DNA of 64,000 nt from Prevotella sp. (lineage in GTDB: Bacteria > Bacteroidota > Bacteroidia > Bacteroidales > Bacteroidaceae): assembly GCA_017651265.1 (NCBI GenBank), contig JAGCDO010000039.1:1-64000 (forward strand). The letters run 5' to 3'. The position numbers were made by a program, and so were the translations under genes. Position 1 is the stretch's first letter, and the number at the start of each line of letters is the position of its first letter. The notes under the pieces are model-generated. The model made no database searches. It was not told the origin of the DNA and saw nothing but the letters and a program-made list of their open reading frames with translations. Shown here in pieces: positions 17,295-27,645 of the stretch.

Positions 17295-17404
17295 GAAGGA
17301 GGAGGGACGAAGGAGGAAGGAGATTAGTATTATGTGCAAACCACTTTGCGCAAAAACCATTCCTTTAGTTCATTTCTCCTTCCTCCTTCCTCCTTCGTCC
17401 TTAC
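17295..17404. repeat. GAAGGAC/GAAGGAG heptamer element with inverted ends (copy C)
   Basis: Purine heptamers at 17295-17323 and pyrimidine heptamers at about 17375-17404 enclose about 50 bp containing TTTGCGCAAA. The architecture is the same as copies A and B but the interior is unrelated. Confidence 0.7.
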
Positions 17405-17410
17405 TCGTTA

Positions 17411-18568
17411 TTATGACAGGAATCCTAACAACGCACCGGCTGCCACGGCTGAGCCGATCACACCAGCCACATTCGGACCCATGGCGTGCATGAGCAGGAA
17501 GTTATGGCGGTCGTACTCCAAGCCGAGGTTGTTGGAGATACGGGCGGCCATCGGTACGGCAGATACACCGGCATTACCGATGAGCGGGTTGATCTTCTTA
17601 TCCTTCGGCAAGAACAGGTTCATGATCTTCACGAAGCCAACACCACTCATCGTAGCTACGAAGAAGGCACCGGCACCGATGGCGAAGATATAGATGGTGT
17701 TCAGGGTGAGGAACTCACTGGCCTGGGTGGAGCAACCTACCGTCAGACCAAGCAGGATGACCACGATGTCGTTCAGGGCTGAACCGGCGGTCTTGGCCAG
17801 ACGGGTGGTCTTACCTGATTCCTTCAGCAGGTTACCGAAGAAGAGCATACCCAGCAGGGGCAGACCCGACGGTACGATGAAGGTGGTGAGCAGCAGACCG
17901 ATGATGGGGAAGAGGATACGCTCTGTCTGACTGACGTGGCGTACGGGCTTCATGCGGATGAGACGCTCCTTCTTGGTGGTCATCAAACGCATCACCAACG
18001 GCTGGATTACCGGTACGAGGGCCATATACGAATAGGCACACACCGCAATGGCACCCATGAGGTTCGGAGCGGTCTTCGATGACAGGAAGATGGCGGTAGG
18101 TCCGTCGGCACCACCGATAATGGCGATACCTGCTGCCTGGTTCGGTTCAAAGCCCAAGGCCAAGGCCAGCATATAGGCACCGAAGATACCGAACTGTGCG
18201 GCTGCACCGATGAGCACCAGCTTGGGATTGGCAATCAGCGCGGAGAAGTCGGTCATGGCACCAATACCCAGGAAGACGAGTGGGGGATACCATCCCTGAC
18301 GTACTCCCTGATAGAAGATGTTCAACACGGAGTTATCCTCATACAGACCGATCTCCAGTCCGGCATCCGCACGGAACGGGATGTTACCGAGGATAATACC
18401 GAGTCCTATGGGTACGAGCAACAGCGGCTCGAAATCTTTCTTGATGGCGAGCCAGATGAAGAAGGCTCCCACGGCAATCATAATGAGGTTGGGTATCGTC
18501 GCATTGGCGAAACCCGTATAAGTGAGGAACTCATTAAAGTTGCTAACGATGAATTCTGTGAAACTCAT
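17411..18568 (-). CDS. sodium-translocating decarboxylase beta subunit (OadB/MmdB family)
   Basis: A 385-residue polytopic membrane protein, the Na+-pumping subunit of biotin-dependent decarboxylases (oxaloacetate, methylmalonyl-CoA or glutaconyl-CoA). Family sequences are clear: GIGAMTDFSALIANPK, the IIGGADGPTAIFL re-entrant loop holding the Na+-binding aspartate, and GNAGVSAVPMAARI near the C-terminus. It follows the biotin carrier gene by 28 bp and the gamma-like subunit gene, all on the minus strand. Close to mutA/mutB, the complex most likely decarboxylates methylmalonyl-CoA to propionyl-CoA. No carboxyltransferase (alpha) subunit gene is in the window. Confidence 0.94.
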   Translation of the reverse strand: MSFTEFIVSNFNEFLTYTGFANATIPNLIMIAVGAFFIWLAIKKDFEPLLLVPIGLGIILGNIPFRADAGLEIGLYEDNSVLNIFYQGVRQGWYPPLVFLGIGAMTDFSALIANPKLVLIGAAAQFGIFGAYMLALALGFEPNQAAGIAIIGGADGPTAIFLSSKTAPNLMGAIAVCAYSYMALVPVIQPLVMRLMTTKKERLIRMKPVRHVSQTERILFPIIGLLLTTFIVPSGLPLLGMLFFGNLLKESGKTTRLAKTAGSALNDIVVILLGLTVGCSTQASEFLTLNTIYIFAIGAGAFFVATMSGVGFVKIMNLFLPKDKKINPLIGNAGVSAVPMAARISNNLGLEYDRHNFLLMHAMGPNVAGVIGSAVAAGALLGFLS

Positions 18569-18570
18569 AA

Positions 18571-18600
18571 TTTAATTATCAATTATCAATTGTTAATTAT
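18571..18600. repeat. CAATTAT heptamer array
   Basis: Four imperfect 7-bp ATTATCA/CAATTAT units fill the gap between the biotin carrier and beta-subunit genes. Confidence 0.7.
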
Positions 18601-19040
18601 CCAATCGTGATTAGCGTGGCTCCTTCCATGACGGCATCGCCCTGACCCACGAGGACGGAGGTGACGGTTCCGCTGGTCTCTGCCTCGATATTGTTCTGCA
18701 TCTTCATGGCCTCGAGGATGATAACGGTTTCGCCAGCCTTCACAGCCTGACCAACAGCTACCTTTACCTCGGTGATGGTTCCTGGCAGTGGGGCTGTTAC
18801 CTTGGCACCCTCTCCAGCTACTGCAGCAGGCTTGCTGGCAGGAGCAGGTGATGCAGCGGGAGCAGCAGCCTTGGGCGCTGGAGCCACTACCTTAACGGGC
18901 TTGGGTGTAGCCTTGACGGGCTCACTGAGTTCTACTTCGAACGCTTTGCCGTTCACGCTGACCTTCGCGGTCGTTCCTTCTATCTCTTGGATCTCTACTT
19001 CGTAGTCAACACCGTTGACCTTATATTGATATTTATCCAT
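18597..19040 (-). CDS. biotin carrier subunit of decarboxylase/carboxylase
   Basis: A 147-residue biotin carboxyl carrier protein. An N-terminal domain (1-40) is followed by a long Ala/Pro-rich flexible linker (about 44-75), then a biotinyl domain with EAMKMQNNI; K113 in the MKM motif is the biotin attachment lysine. It would shuttle carboxybiotin from a carboxyltransferase to the membrane beta subunit encoded next to it. It lies between the gamma-like and beta subunit genes, 28 bp from each. Its stop codon lies within a CAATTAT heptamer array. Family assignment is very secure. Confidence 0.95.
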   Translation of the reverse strand: MDKYQYKVNGVDYEVEIQEIEGTTAKVSVNGKAFEVELSEPVKATPKPVKVVAPAPKAAAPAASPAPASKPAAVAGEGAKVTAPLPGTITEVKVAVGQAVKAGETVIILEAMKMQNNIEAETSGTVTSVLVGQGDAVMEGATLITIG

Positions 19041-19068
19041 AATTAAAGTTCAAAGTTATCTTTGATGA

Positions 19069-20001
19069 CTAAAGTTCGTGGTTCCACATCGTGTGGCGTG
19101 GACGGATCGTGATGATACCACTCTCCTCGTCGTGTAAGTTGTCTTGATAGTCTTTCAATGCCATGGCAATGACGGCGATATAGACATCGATATCCTCCTT
19201 CTTCTTACTGGGCGGAATCTTCGAGTCTTTTGCCTCAATCGGCATACGGGCGGTCTTGAGCTTCACCCAACCTGCCTCGCGACTGGCCTTGTCGGTCTTT
19301 TCCTTATTCACCATGATCTTGCCAAGGATGCTGAAGAAGACGAAGAGAAGGGCCAGACAAGAGAACACGATACCCATGGAGAGAACGGTGATACCGAATC
19401 CGTGGGGGTCGTCGCGCTTCAGACGGGCGATCTTGGTCTCGTTGATCTCGATGTAGTTACCGATACCGGGGGTGACAGCCTCCGCAGGCTTGATATCCCA
19501 CTTCAGCTCACCGTCCTTGATGCGGGCATACGACTTATCCTCTGCCAGTACGGGTACGGAGACGGAGTCGATCAGGTCGATACCGTTACCGTCGTACAAT
19601 GCGAACCAAAGGGGCTGTCCTGCCACAGCTTTCGTGGCGAAGTGCATGGCACCCTTGGCGGGATTGGAATGAAGGAACAGGATGAGGTGATTGCGCCCAG
19701 ACATCTGGGTACGGGAATCACCGTTGGGGATTACCTGCATCTTGGCGATGCGTTGCGGAGCGGAAAGAGAGGGATTGAGCACACTACGATCAGTGGTGAT
19801 GTACATACCTCGGATATTGTACGTGGAGAACGAGGTGTTCACCAGTTCCACCCAAGGCAGGTGCTGTCCGAATTCGTCCTGCAGACTGGCGGTATTGCTG
19901 GTCAGAACCTCATTGATCTTGATGTTCTTCGCTCCTTGTGCGAACATCGTCGAGGTTCCTGTCAGTAACATACCGCAGAGCAGTATTCCAAGTCTTCTCA
20001 T
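19069..20001 (-). CDS. OadG-family gamma subunit with N-terminal lamin-tail-like domain
   Basis: A 310-residue protein with a signal peptide (about 1-21), a periplasmic beta-rich domain resembling a lamin-tail domain (IKINEVLTSN, LPWVELVNTS, SGRNHLILFLHS), one membrane helix near 205-228 (VLSMGIVFSCLALLFVFFSI, the OadG hallmark) and a cytoplasmic basic tail. The gamma subunit holds alpha and beta together at the membrane. An N-terminal lamin-tail extension is typical of Bacteroidetes OadG proteins; its role is unknown. It precedes the biotin carrier gene by 28 bp and follows the AspT-type transporter gene by 89 bp. Confidence 0.85.
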   Translation of the reverse strand: MRRLGILLCGMLLTGTSTMFAQGAKNIKINEVLTSNTASLQDEFGQHLPWVELVNTSFSTYNIRGMYITTDRSVLNPSLSAPQRIAKMQVIPNGDSRTQMSGRNHLILFLHSNPAKGAMHFATKAVAGQPLWFALYDGNGIDLIDSVSVPVLAEDKSYARIKDGELKWDIKPAEAVTPGIGNYIEINETKIARLKRDDPHGFGITVLSMGIVFSCLALLFVFFSILGKIMVNKEKTDKASREAGWVKLKTARMPIEAKDSKIPPSKKKEDIDVYIAVIAMALKDYQDNLHDEESGIITIRPRHTMWNHEL

Positions 20002-20049
20002 GTTGTTGATATTATATAAGTTTTTAGTTTATTTTAAATTTATATTCTA

Positions 20050-20089
20050 CTAGTGTTTCTAGTGTTACTAGTATTGCTAGTGTTACTAG
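20050..20089. repeat. CTAGTGTTA array, five units of 9 bp
   Basis: CTAG occurs at 20050, 20059, 20068, 20077 and 20086, exactly every 9 bp, filling the gap between the transporter stop codon and the OadG gene. No promoter box is present in the gap. Confidence 0.8.
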
Positions 20090-20090
20090 T

Positions 20091-21776
20091 TTATGCTCCG
20101 CAGAAGAATAGCACAATGATCTGGGCGGTGAAGATGCGCAGGAACATCGCGAGAGGATACACCGTGGAGTAACCCACGGCAGGTGCTTCCTTGGAACATA
20201 CGCTGTTGGCGTAGGCCAATGCGGGCGGATCGGTATAGCTACCGGCAAGCATACCCATGATGGTGAAGTAATTGAACTTGTAATGCTTGCGGGCGATGGT
20301 ACCTACTATTAAAATAGGTATAATGGTGATGAGCACACCGGAGAGCACATACAGCAGTCCGTCGCCTTGCACCACGGTCTCCCAGAACCCGTTACCTGCC
20401 TTGATGCCCACGCTGGCGAGGAAGAGTACAAGACCGATCTCGCGCAGCATCATATTGGCACTGGTGGTGGTATAGGTGACCAGTCGTATCTTATAGCCGT
20501 AACGACCGATCAGGATGGCGACGATCAGCGGACCGCCTGCAATACCGAGCTTCACGGGAATGGGCATGCCGGGAATGGCGAAGGGTAACGACCCGAAGAT
20601 GATACCGATGATGATACCGATGAAGATAGTGGCGATGTTCGGGGCATTCAACCGGTGGGCAGAGTTACCCATCAGGTTGGTGACACGGTTCACCGCATCC
20701 TCAGGACCCACCACCATGATGCGGTCGCCTACCTGCAGCGGCAGACTGACACTGGCGAAGAGATCCATACCATGACGGGTGACACGGGTGACATTCACGC
20801 CGTGCACACTGGAGAAATGCATCTTGCCTAAGGTCTTACCGTTGATGGACGGGTTGGTGATGACGATGCGACGACTCACCATGGGCATGTCCTGCTGCTC
20901 CCAGTCGATTTCGATCTCAGGACCGATGAAGGCGATGATAGCTTCGGCATCTGCCTCGGCACACACAATGTTCAGCTGGTCGTCGAGATGGAAGATGGTG
21001 TCGCGGTTAGGAATGCTCACATGACCGTCGTGCAGGATGCGTGAACAGACAAAATCACGGTTCAGGAAATCATGCACCTGAAGCATGGTCTTACCTTCGA
21101 GGTAGTTGTTCGTCACCTTCAGACGCAGACGGTAGGGCTTGACATTACCGTTGGCCTCATCCTCCTCAGCCAGTCGGCTCTCCTCGTCGGCGAACTTGAT
21201 ACTGCAGAGGTAACGGATGGCGATGGTGGCACCGATGATGCCCAGTACACCTAACGGATAGGCACAGGCATAGCCAGAGGCAATCTGCGGGACGTTATCG
21301 GTGAACACACTGGTAAGTGCCTCATTGGCAGCACCCAGACCCGGGGTGTTGGTGACAGCACCATAGAGCGTACCTACCAACATAGGAAGATTGTTGGGAT
21401 CGGAGGTGTCGAAAAAGAGATAGTAACAGCCGAACATCACAGCGATGTTCAATAGGATGGCGGCTGTGGCCAATCCATTCAACTGAATGCCTGCCTTGCC
21501 GAAACTCTCGAAGAAACCGGGACCTACCTGCATACCGATCATGAAGACGAACAGTACCAGACCGAAGTCTTGCACGAAGGTAAGGATGTCAATAGGCGCG
21601 GTGAAGCCGATATGTCCGGCCAAGATACCGATGAACAGAACGAAGGTGACACCTAACGAGATGCCGCCCACCTTGACTTTTCCTAATAAGACACCAATGG
21701 CAATGACGATAGAGTACAGTAGCACGATGTGAGCCACCGATTGCGTGTTTGTGAAAATATCTATTATCCAATCCAT
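20091..21776 (-). CDS. AspT/YidE-family putative transporter
   Basis: A 561-residue membrane protein with two blocks of hydrophobic segments (about 1-170 and 385-560) flanking two cytoplasmic TrkA-C/RCK_C-like domains (about 205-370, with [15 protein letters not shown] and [15 protein letters not shown]). This is the layout of the aspartate:alanine exchanger AspT and YidE/YbjL transporters, and the duplicated AspT motif ([13 protein letters not shown]) is visible. The substrate is probably a dicarboxylate or amino acid. It leads a minus-strand group with the decarboxylase gamma, biotin and beta genes, possibly as one operon driven from 21839-21846, so export or exchange of succinate-pathway acids is plausible. 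Confidence 0.85.
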   Translation of the reverse strand: MDWIIDIFTNTQSVAHIVLLYSIVIAIGVLLGKVKVGGISLGVTFVLFIGILAGHIGFTAPIDILTFVQDFGLVLFVFMIGMQVGPGFFESFGKAGIQLNGLATAAILLNIAVMFGCYYLFFDTSDPNNLPMLVGTLYGAVTNTPGLGAANEALTSVFTDNVPQIASGYACAYPLGVLGIIGATIAIRYLCSIKFADEESRLAEEDEANGNVKPYRLRLKVTNNYLEGKTMLQVHDFLNRDFVCSRILHDGHVSIPNRDTIFHLDDQLNIVCAEADAEAIIAFIGPEIEIDWEQQDMPMVSRRIVITNPSINGKTLGKMHFSSVHGVNVTRVTRHGMDLFASVSLPLQVGDRIMVVGPEDAVNRVTNLMGNSAHRLNAPNIATIFIGIIIGIIFGSLPFAIPGMPIPVKLGIAGGPLIVAILIGRYGYKIRLVTYTTTSANMMLREIGLVLFLASVGIKAGNGFWETVVQGDGLLYVLSGVLITIIPILIVGTIARKHYKFNYFTIMGMLAGSYTDPPALAYANSVCSKEAPAVGYSTVYPLAMFLRIFTAQIIVLFFCGA

Positions 21777-21838
21777 AACATATTCCGTATGATGAAAGGG
21801 AAGATGGTCTTCTCTCCTTTAAAATTGCGAATTTGGTG

Positions 21839-21846
21839 CAAAGGTA
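21839..21846 (-). promoter_or_regulatory. -7 promoter element TACCTTTG for the transporter/decarboxylase group
   Basis: Minus-strand TACCTTTGCAC, 63 bp before the transporter start codon, divergent from the mutAB promoter. Confidence 0.65.
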
Positions 21847-21971
21847 GTCATAAAATACTCATTAGAAGAATTTTTGTGCATTTTTTTTAGGTCGGGTAGG
21901 GCGTTTTTGAATTTTTAATGATTAAATATAATTTTCTTCGATGGAAAGTGTGGTATCTCAGAAAAAAAGTA

Positions 21972-21979
21972 TATCTTTG
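21972..21979 (+). promoter_or_regulatory. -7 promoter element TATCTTTG for mutAB
   Basis: TATCTTTGCAA, 86 bp before the mutA start codon. No clear -33 TTG and no B12-box-like riboswitch was recognised in the leader. Confidence 0.65.
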
Positions 21980-22064
21980 CAACGTAGAATGAAGTTTAAC
22001 GGGAATCTCTTCCGCTAGTCATGAATAATCACTTTAATAACTTACAATAATACACAAAGTTGCT

Positions 22065-23924
22065 ATGTCAAACAGTAAAGAAAAACTCTTTACCGAGTTT
22101 CAGGCACCAACCACGCAGGAGTGGCTGGACAAGATCGAAGTGGATCTGAAAGGTGCCGATTTCAACAAAAAACTGGTATGGAGGACCAATGAAGGATTTA
22201 ATGTACAGCCTTTCTATCGCAGGGAGGATGTGCTGAAACTAAAGACACCGGATTCCCTGCCGGGTGAGTTTCCTTTTGTTCGTGGTAACAAAAAGGATGA
22301 CAACACCTGGTACATCCGTCAGGACATCGTGGCCGACGATGCTGCCGAGGCGAACAAGAAAGCACTCGACATCCTGAACAAGGGAATCGACTCGTTGGGA
22401 TTCCGTATCCCTGGTGAGAAGGTGAGTGCCGCGTTCATCGAGACGCTGCTCGACCAGATCTTCTGCGACATCGTGGAGGTGAACTTCCACACCTGTCAGC
22501 GCCATGCGCTCGAACTGGCTGAGATCCTGACTGCCTATTTCGAGAAGAAGGGGTATGACAAGGAGAAGATCGTCGGCTCTATCGACTTCGACCCGATGAA
22601 GAAGATGGTGATGAAGGGTAAGGATACGAGCGAAGTGCTGGCCACTGCACCACAGCTGGTGGAGGCACTGAAGGACTATCCGCAGTTCCGCTGTATCTGT
22701 GTGAACACCGTGGCATTGAACAATGCAGGTGCCTACATCGTTCAGGAACTGGGCTATGCCCTGGCTTGGGGTAATGAGTATCTGCAGCAGCTGGTGGATG
22801 CCGGCGTGGATGTGGATCTCGCAGCCAAGAAGATCAAGTTCAACATGGGCGTATCCGAGAACTATTTCATGGAACTGGCCAAGTTCCGTGCAGCCCGTAT
22901 GCTCTGGGCACAGATCGTGAAGCAGTATGAGCCGAAGTGCGACTGCGCTTGTAAGATGTGCGTCAATGCCGTGACATCGGAGTATAACCAGACCTTGTTC
23001 GACTCGTATGTGAACCTGTTGCGCTCACAGACCGAGGCCATGAGTGCTGCCCTGGGTGGCGTTCATTCTTTGGTGGTGACTCCGTTCGATGTGACCTATG
23101 AGACACCGACAGATTTCTCTGAGCGTATTGCCCGTAACCAGCAGCTGCTGCTGAAGGAGGAATGTCACTTCAATACGGTGGTTGATCCAGGTGCAGGCTC
23201 TTATTATGTGGAGCACCTCACCGACAGTCTGGCAGTGGAAGGCTGGAAGATCTTCCTCAAGGTAGAGGAGGAGGGTGGTTTCCTTGCTGCTGTCAAGGCG
23301 GGTACCATCCAGGATGATATCAATGCGACCAACGTGAAGCGTCATGGCGATGCTGCCAAACGCAAGGAGTTCCTGCTGGGTACGAACCAGTTCCCGAACT
23401 TCACCGAGAAGAGCGAAGGTAAGCGTGCTGTAGGCTGCGGTTGTTGCTGTAAAGCAAAAGACAGTAACAGCGAGCCTGCATTCAAGGCGATCTCGTCCAC
23501 TCGATTGGCTGCCGACTTCGAGGATCTGCGTATCCATACTGAAGAGACGAAGGTTCCTGTGGCCTTCATGCTGACCATCGGTAATCTGGCCATGCGTCAG
23601 GCTCGTGCTCAGTTCTCTTGTAACTTCCTGGCTTGTGCTGGCTATAAGGTGATTGATAACCTTGGCTTCAAGACCGTTGAGGAGGGTGTGGATGCTGCGT
23701 TGGAGGCTAAGGCCGACATCGTGGTGATCTGCTCTTCGGATGATGAGTATGCAGAGTATGCCATCCCTGCCTTCAAGTATCTTGACGGACGGGCTATGTT
23801 CGTTGTTGCCGGTGCTCCGGCCTGCATGGACGACCTGAAGGCTGCGGGTATTGAGAACTACATCCACGTTCGTTGCAACGTGCTGGAGACATTGAAAGAG
23901 TATAATCAGAAACTTGGTATCTAA
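22065..23924 (+). CDS. mutA: methylmalonyl-CoA mutase small subunit
   Basis: A 619-residue beta subunit of the adenosylcobalamin-dependent mutase interconverting succinyl-CoA and methylmalonyl-CoA. It has the TIM-barrel core (AAKKIKFNMGVSENYFMELA, FRAARMLWA) and a C-terminal B12-binding-like fold lacking the DxHxxG cobalamin ligand motif, as expected for the non-catalytic subunit. An unusual Cys-rich segment, VGCGCCCKAKD (near 457-467), interrupts the region between the domains, and CDCACKMC occurs near 287-294. A TATCTTTG promoter lies 86 bp upstream. mutB follows after 16 bp. Together with the decarboxylase genes it forms the propionate/succinate pathway. Confidence 0.96.
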   Translation: MSNSKEKLFTEFQAPTTQEWLDKIEVDLKGADFNKKLVWRTNEGFNVQPFYRREDVLKLKTPDSLPGEFPFVRGNKKDDNTWYIRQDIVADDAAEANKKALDILNKGIDSLGFRIPGEKVSAAFIETLLDQIFCDIVEVNFHTCQRHALELAEILTAYFEKKGYDKEKIVGSIDFDPMKKMVMKGKDTSEVLATAPQLVEALKDYPQFRCICVNTVALNNAGAYIVQELGYALAWGNEYLQQLVDAGVDVDLAAKKIKFNMGVSENYFMELAKFRAARMLWAQIVKQYEPKCDCACKMCVNAVTSEYNQTLFDSYVNLLRSQTEAMSAALGGVHSLVVTPFDVTYETPTDFSERIARNQQLLLKEECHFNTVVDPGAGSYYVEHLTDSLAVEGWKIFLKVEEEGGFLAAVKAGTIQDDINATNVKRHGDAAKRKEFLLGTNQFPNFTEKSEGKRAVGCGCCCKAKDSNSEPAFKAISSTRLAADFEDLRIHTEETKVPVAFMLTIGNLAMRQARAQFSCNFLACAGYKVIDNLGFKTVEEGVDAALEAKADIVVICSSDDEYAEYAIPAFKYLDGRAMFVVAGAPACMDDLKAAGIENYIHVRCNVLETLKEYNQKLGI

Positions 23925-23940
23925 AGAATAGGAGGATTGA

Positions 23941-26109
23941 ATGATGCGTAAACAATTTAACAATATTGATATCTATGCAGGCATCAAGGCTCAAGATGGT
24001 GCCAAGTGGCTGAAGGAGAACAACATTGTGCCTACCTGGAAGACACCGGAGCATATTGAGGTTCGTCCTGTATATACTAAAGAGGATCTGGAGGGTATGG
24101 AGCACCTCGACTTCACAGCGGGTATTCCACCGTTCCTTCGCGGTCCGTATTCCATGATGTATCCGTTCCGTCCGTGGACCATCCGTCAGTATGCCGGTTT
24201 CTCTACGGCTGAGGAATCAAACGCGTTCTATCGCCGTAACCTGGCTTCTGGTCAGAAGGGTCTGTCTGTGGCCTTCGACCTGCCGACACACCGTGGTTAT
24301 GACCCTGACAATGCCCGTGTAGTGGGTGATGTGGGTAAGGCTGGTGTGTCTATCTGCTCACTGGAGAACATGAAGGTGCTCTTCGCAGGTATCCCTCTTA
24401 ACAAGATGTCGGTGTCCATGACCATGAACGGTGGTGTGCTGCCCATCCTGGCCTTCTATATCAATGCCGGTCTGGAGCAGGGTGCTCAGTTGGAGGAGAT
24501 GGCTGGAACGATCCAGAACGATATCCTGAAGGAGTTCATGGTGCGTAACACCTATATCTATCCGCCAGCCTTCTCGATGAAGATCATTGCTGATATCTTC
24601 GAGTACACCTCGCAGTTCATGCCGAAGTTCAACTCTATCTCTATCTCCGGCTACCACATGCAGGAGGCTGGTGCTACGGCTGATATCGAGCTGGCTTATA
24701 CGCTGGCTGATGGTATGGATTACCTCCGTACCGGTGTGAACGCAGGTATCCCGGTGGATAAGTTCGCTCCGCGTCTGTCGTTCTTCTGGGCTATCGGTAT
24801 GAACCACTTCATGGAGATTGCGAAGATGCGTGCCGGTCGTTTGCTCTGGGCAAAGATTGTGAAGAGCTTCGGCGCCGAGAACCCGAAGTCGTTGGCACTG
24901 CGTACCCACTCGCAGACCTCCGGATGGTCGCTCACCGAGCAGGATCCGTTCAATAACGTAGGACGAACCTGTATCGAGGCTATGGCAGCTGTGCTGGGAC
25001 ATACCCAGTCGTTGCATACCAATGCACTCGACGAGGCTATCGCATTGCCTACCGACTTCTCCGCTCGTATTGCCCGTAATACGCAGATCTATATCCAGAA
25101 CGAGACCAAGGTGTGTAAGCAGATCGACCCATGGGCAGGCTCCTACTATGTGGAGACACTGACCAACGAACTGGTGCACAAGGCATGGGAGCATATTCAG
25201 GAAATCGAGAAGCTGGGCGGTATGGCCAAGGCCATCGAAACGGGTCTGCCGAAGATGCGTATCGAGGAGGCTGCTGCCCGTACCCAGGCACGTATCGACT
25301 CAGGGGTGCAGACCATCGTAGGTACGAACAAGTACCGTCTGGATCATGAGGATCCGATCGATATCCTGGAGGTGGACAACACCGCCGTGCGTCTGCAGCA
25401 GGAGGAGAGTCTGAAGGAGCTCCGCGCTAACCGTGACGAGGCTGCTTGTCAGGCTGCCCTGAAGGAGATCACCGAGTGTGTGCGTGAGTTCTCTGAAGGT
25501 AAGAAGAGTAAGAACAACCTGCTGGCACTGGCCGTGAAGGCAGCCGGATTGCGTTGTACTTTAGGTGAGATCAGTGATGCCTGCGAAGAGATCGTAGGTC
25601 GTTATAAAGCAGTAATCAGAACCATTTCAGGCGTGTATAGTTCAGAATCAAAGAACGACTCAGACTTCGAGAAAGCCTGTGCGTTGACAGAAGAGTTTGC
25701 CAAGAAGGAAGGTCGCCGTCCGCGTATCTTCGTGGCGAAGATGGGACAGGACGGTCATGACCGTGGAGCAAAAGTGGTGGCTACCGGATATGCCGACTGC
25801 GGCTTCGACGTGGATATGGGACCGTTGTTCCAGACGCCGGTAGAGGCTGCTCGTGAGGCAGTGGAGAACGATGTGCATATCGTTGGTGCATCGTCACTTG
25901 CTGCAGGTCATAAGACCCTCATCCCTCAGTTGATCGAAGAACTGAAAAAGCTTGGGCGTGAGGATATTATGGTTATCGCAGGTGGTGTGATCCCTGCCCA
26001 GGACTACGACTTCCTCTACAAGGCTGGCGTTGCTGCCATCTTCGGTCCGGGTACTTCGGTAGCGAAGGCCGCCGTGGAGATGATGAATATTCTGCTCGAT
26101 AAAGAGTAG
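23941..26109 (+). CDS. mutB: methylmalonyl-CoA mutase large subunit
   Basis: A 722-residue catalytic alpha subunit. The N-terminal TIM barrel contains [18 protein letters not shown] (CoA and substrate contacts) and [19 protein letters not shown]. The C-terminal cobalamin-binding domain has [11 protein letters not shown] near 602-612, the DxHxxG motif whose His coordinates cobalt. Length is normal. ATG ATG at 23941 gives two possible starts one codon apart. It is 16 bp downstream of mutA and ends before a strong bidirectional terminator. The enzyme needs B12, consistent with the BtuB-like receptor at the right end of the window. Confidence 0.98.
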   Translation: MMRKQFNNIDIYAGIKAQDGAKWLKENNIVPTWKTPEHIEVRPVYTKEDLEGMEHLDFTAGIPPFLRGPYSMMYPFRPWTIRQYAGFSTAEESNAFYRRNLASGQKGLSVAFDLPTHRGYDPDNARVVGDVGKAGVSICSLENMKVLFAGIPLNKMSVSMTMNGGVLPILAFYINAGLEQGAQLEEMAGTIQNDILKEFMVRNTYIYPPAFSMKIIADIFEYTSQFMPKFNSISISGYHMQEAGATADIELAYTLADGMDYLRTGVNAGIPVDKFAPRLSFFWAIGMNHFMEIAKMRAGRLLWAKIVKSFGAENPKSLALRTHSQTSGWSLTEQDPFNNVGRTCIEAMAAVLGHTQSLHTNALDEAIALPTDFSARIARNTQIYIQNETKVCKQIDPWAGSYYVETLTNELVHKAWEHIQEIEKLGGMAKAIETGLPKMRIEEAAARTQARIDSGVQTIVGTNKYRLDHEDPIDILEVDNTAVRLQQEESLKELRANRDEAACQAALKEITECVREFSEGKKSKNNLLALAVKAAGLRCTLGEISDACEEIVGRYKAVIRTISGVYSSESKNDSDFEKACALTEEFAKKEGRRPRIFVAKMGQDGHDRGAKVVATGYADCGFDVDMGPLFQTPVEAAREAVENDVHIVGASSLAAGHKTLIPQLIEELKKLGREDIMVIAGGVIPAQDYDFLYKAGVAAIFGPGTSVAKAAVEMMNILLDKE

Positions 26110-26125
26110 ATCAATAAGATGTAAC

Positions 26126-26158
26126 AAAAAAGGCTCCCACATCGGGAGCCTTTTTTTT
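26126..26158. terminator. bidirectional rho-independent terminator between mutB and pgk
   Basis: Stem GGCTCCC (26132-26138) / GGGAGCC (26144-26150), followed by eight T residues on the plus strand and preceded by six A residues, so it can stop transcription from both convergent genes. Confidence 0.92.
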
Positions 26159-26175
26159 ATGGAATTGAATGAAGG

Positions 26176-27447
26176 TTACTCACCCTTAATAGCTGCTACA
26201 CCAGGAAGCACCTTTCCCTCGATGGCCTCGAGAAGAGCACCACCACCGGTAGAGATATAAGAAACCTGGTCGGCCAGACCGAACTTGTTGACACAAGCTA
26301 CAGAGTCACCACCACCAATCAGTGAGAATGCACCCTCGGCTGTTGCCTTGGCGATAGCCTCACCGATAGCACGGCTACCAGCTGTGAAAGCGTCGCACTC
26401 GAACACACCGGCAGGACCGTTCCACAGGATGGTCTTGGCACCCTTGATAGCCTCGGCAAATGCCTTCTGACTCTCAGGACCAGCATCCACACCCTCGAAA
26501 CCTGCGGGAACCTTGTTGGCAGGACAGTTGATGATCTCAGCACCTTCCTTGACAGTCATCGTACCGAAGTCGAGACCGTTGGTAGCGGTACAGTCGGAAC
26601 CGAGCACGAGCTCTACGCCGTTCTTCTTAGCCAGCTCCTCAACGCCCAGGGCAACATCCAGTTTGTCGAGCTCAACGATAGAATCACCGATCTCACCATT
26701 GTGAGCCTTGGCGAAGGTGTAGGTCATACCACCGCAGAGGATGAGCTTATCAACCTTACCCAGCAGGTTCTCGATGATACCGATCTTGGAAGAAACCTTT
26801 GAACCACCCATGATGGCCACGAACGGACGGTTGATGTTGCTGAGCACATTGTCAACAGCCTTCACCTCTTTCTCCATCAGCAGACCCAGCATCTTGTTGT
26901 CAGCATCGAAGTAGTCGGCGATGACAGCAGTAGAGGCATGCTTGCGGTGAGCAGTACCGAAGGCGTCCATGACATAGCAGTCAGCATAAGAAGCCAGTGT
27001 CTTGGCGAACTCCTTCTGAGAAGCCTTCATGGCCTTCTTTGCCTCGTCGTATTTAGGATCTTCCTTGTCAATACCAACGGGCTTACCTTCCTCCTCGGGA
27101 TAGTAGCGCAGGTTCTCCAGCAGCAGAGCCTCACCCATCTTCAGGGCAGCGGCAGCATCAGCAGCCTTAGCGCAGTCGGGAGCGAAAGCAACGGGAACAC
27201 CAAGAGCCTTCTCTACAGCCTCGCGGATCTGTCCGAGCGACAGCTTGGGGTTCACCTTTCCTTTGGGCTTACCCATGTGACTCATGATGATGGTGGCACC
27301 ACCGTCAGCCAGGATCTTCTTCAGGGTGGGAAGGGCACCGCGGATGCGGGTGTCGTCAGTGATCTTACCATTCTCATCGAGGGGTACGTTGAAGTCTACA
27401 CGTACGATTGCCTTCTTACCGGCAAAGTTGAATTCGTTAATTGTCAT
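26176..27447 (-). CDS. pgk: phosphoglycerate kinase
   Basis: A 423-residue glycolytic enzyme producing ATP from 1,3-bisphosphoglycerate. It has [13 protein letters not shown] at the N-terminus (substrate site), [20 protein letters not shown], the [10 protein letters not shown] nucleotide-binding segment and the C-terminal GGGDSVACV helix-loop. Length matches Bacteroidetes Pgk proteins. A TAATTTTG promoter element lies 48 bp upstream and a bidirectional terminator lies 3'. It is monocistronic. Nothing unusual was seen. Confidence 0.98.
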   Translation of the reverse strand: MTINEFNFAGKKAIVRVDFNVPLDENGKITDDTRIRGALPTLKKILADGGATIIMSHMGKPKGKVNPKLSLGQIREAVEKALGVPVAFAPDCAKAADAAAALKMGEALLLENLRYYPEEEGKPVGIDKEDPKYDEAKKAMKASQKEFAKTLASYADCYVMDAFGTAHRKHASTAVIADYFDADNKMLGLLMEKEVKAVDNVLSNINRPFVAIMGGSKVSSKIGIIENLLGKVDKLILCGGMTYTFAKAHNGEIGDSIVELDKLDVALGVEELAKKNGVELVLGSDCTATNGLDFGTMTVKEGAEIINCPANKVPAGFEGVDAGPESQKAFAEAIKGAKTILWNGPAGVFECDAFTAGSRAIGEAIAKATAEGAFSLIGGGDSVACVNKFGLADQVSYISTGGGALLEAIEGKVLPGVAAIKGE

Positions 27448-27494
27448 AACTTTAAATATTATTGGTTTGAATCTTCTTATCCTGTAAGCAGCTG

Positions 27495-27523
27495 CAAAAT
27501 TAAGAAAATAAATTGAGATACAA
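27495..27523 (-). promoter_or_regulatory. promoter of pgk (TTG-N18-TAATTTTG)
   Basis: Minus-strand TTG at 27523-27521 and TAATTTTG at 27502-27495. Confidence 0.55.
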
Positions 27524-27589
27524 GCATGTGGATGAAGAATTTCAATCTTTTTTGCATATTCTGATGCCGATTCGAGGGAAACACAAAAG

Positions 27590-27626
27590 AAAAGTCCCCA
27601 AGGTAGAGATACGCTTGGGGACTTTT
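27590..27626 (-). terminator. rho-independent terminator after cysK
   Basis: Perfect stem AAAAGTCCCCAAG / CTTGGGGACTTTT with an 11-nt loop, 20 bp past the cysK stop codon. U runs are present within the stem ends on both strands. Confidence 0.88.
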
Positions 27627-27645
27627 CCTCGTTATAGGATAATGT

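Noticed and set aside
21847-22064. Cobalamin riboswitch before mutA
   Set aside because: No B12-box-like sequence or conserved helices recognised in the short leader after the promoter.
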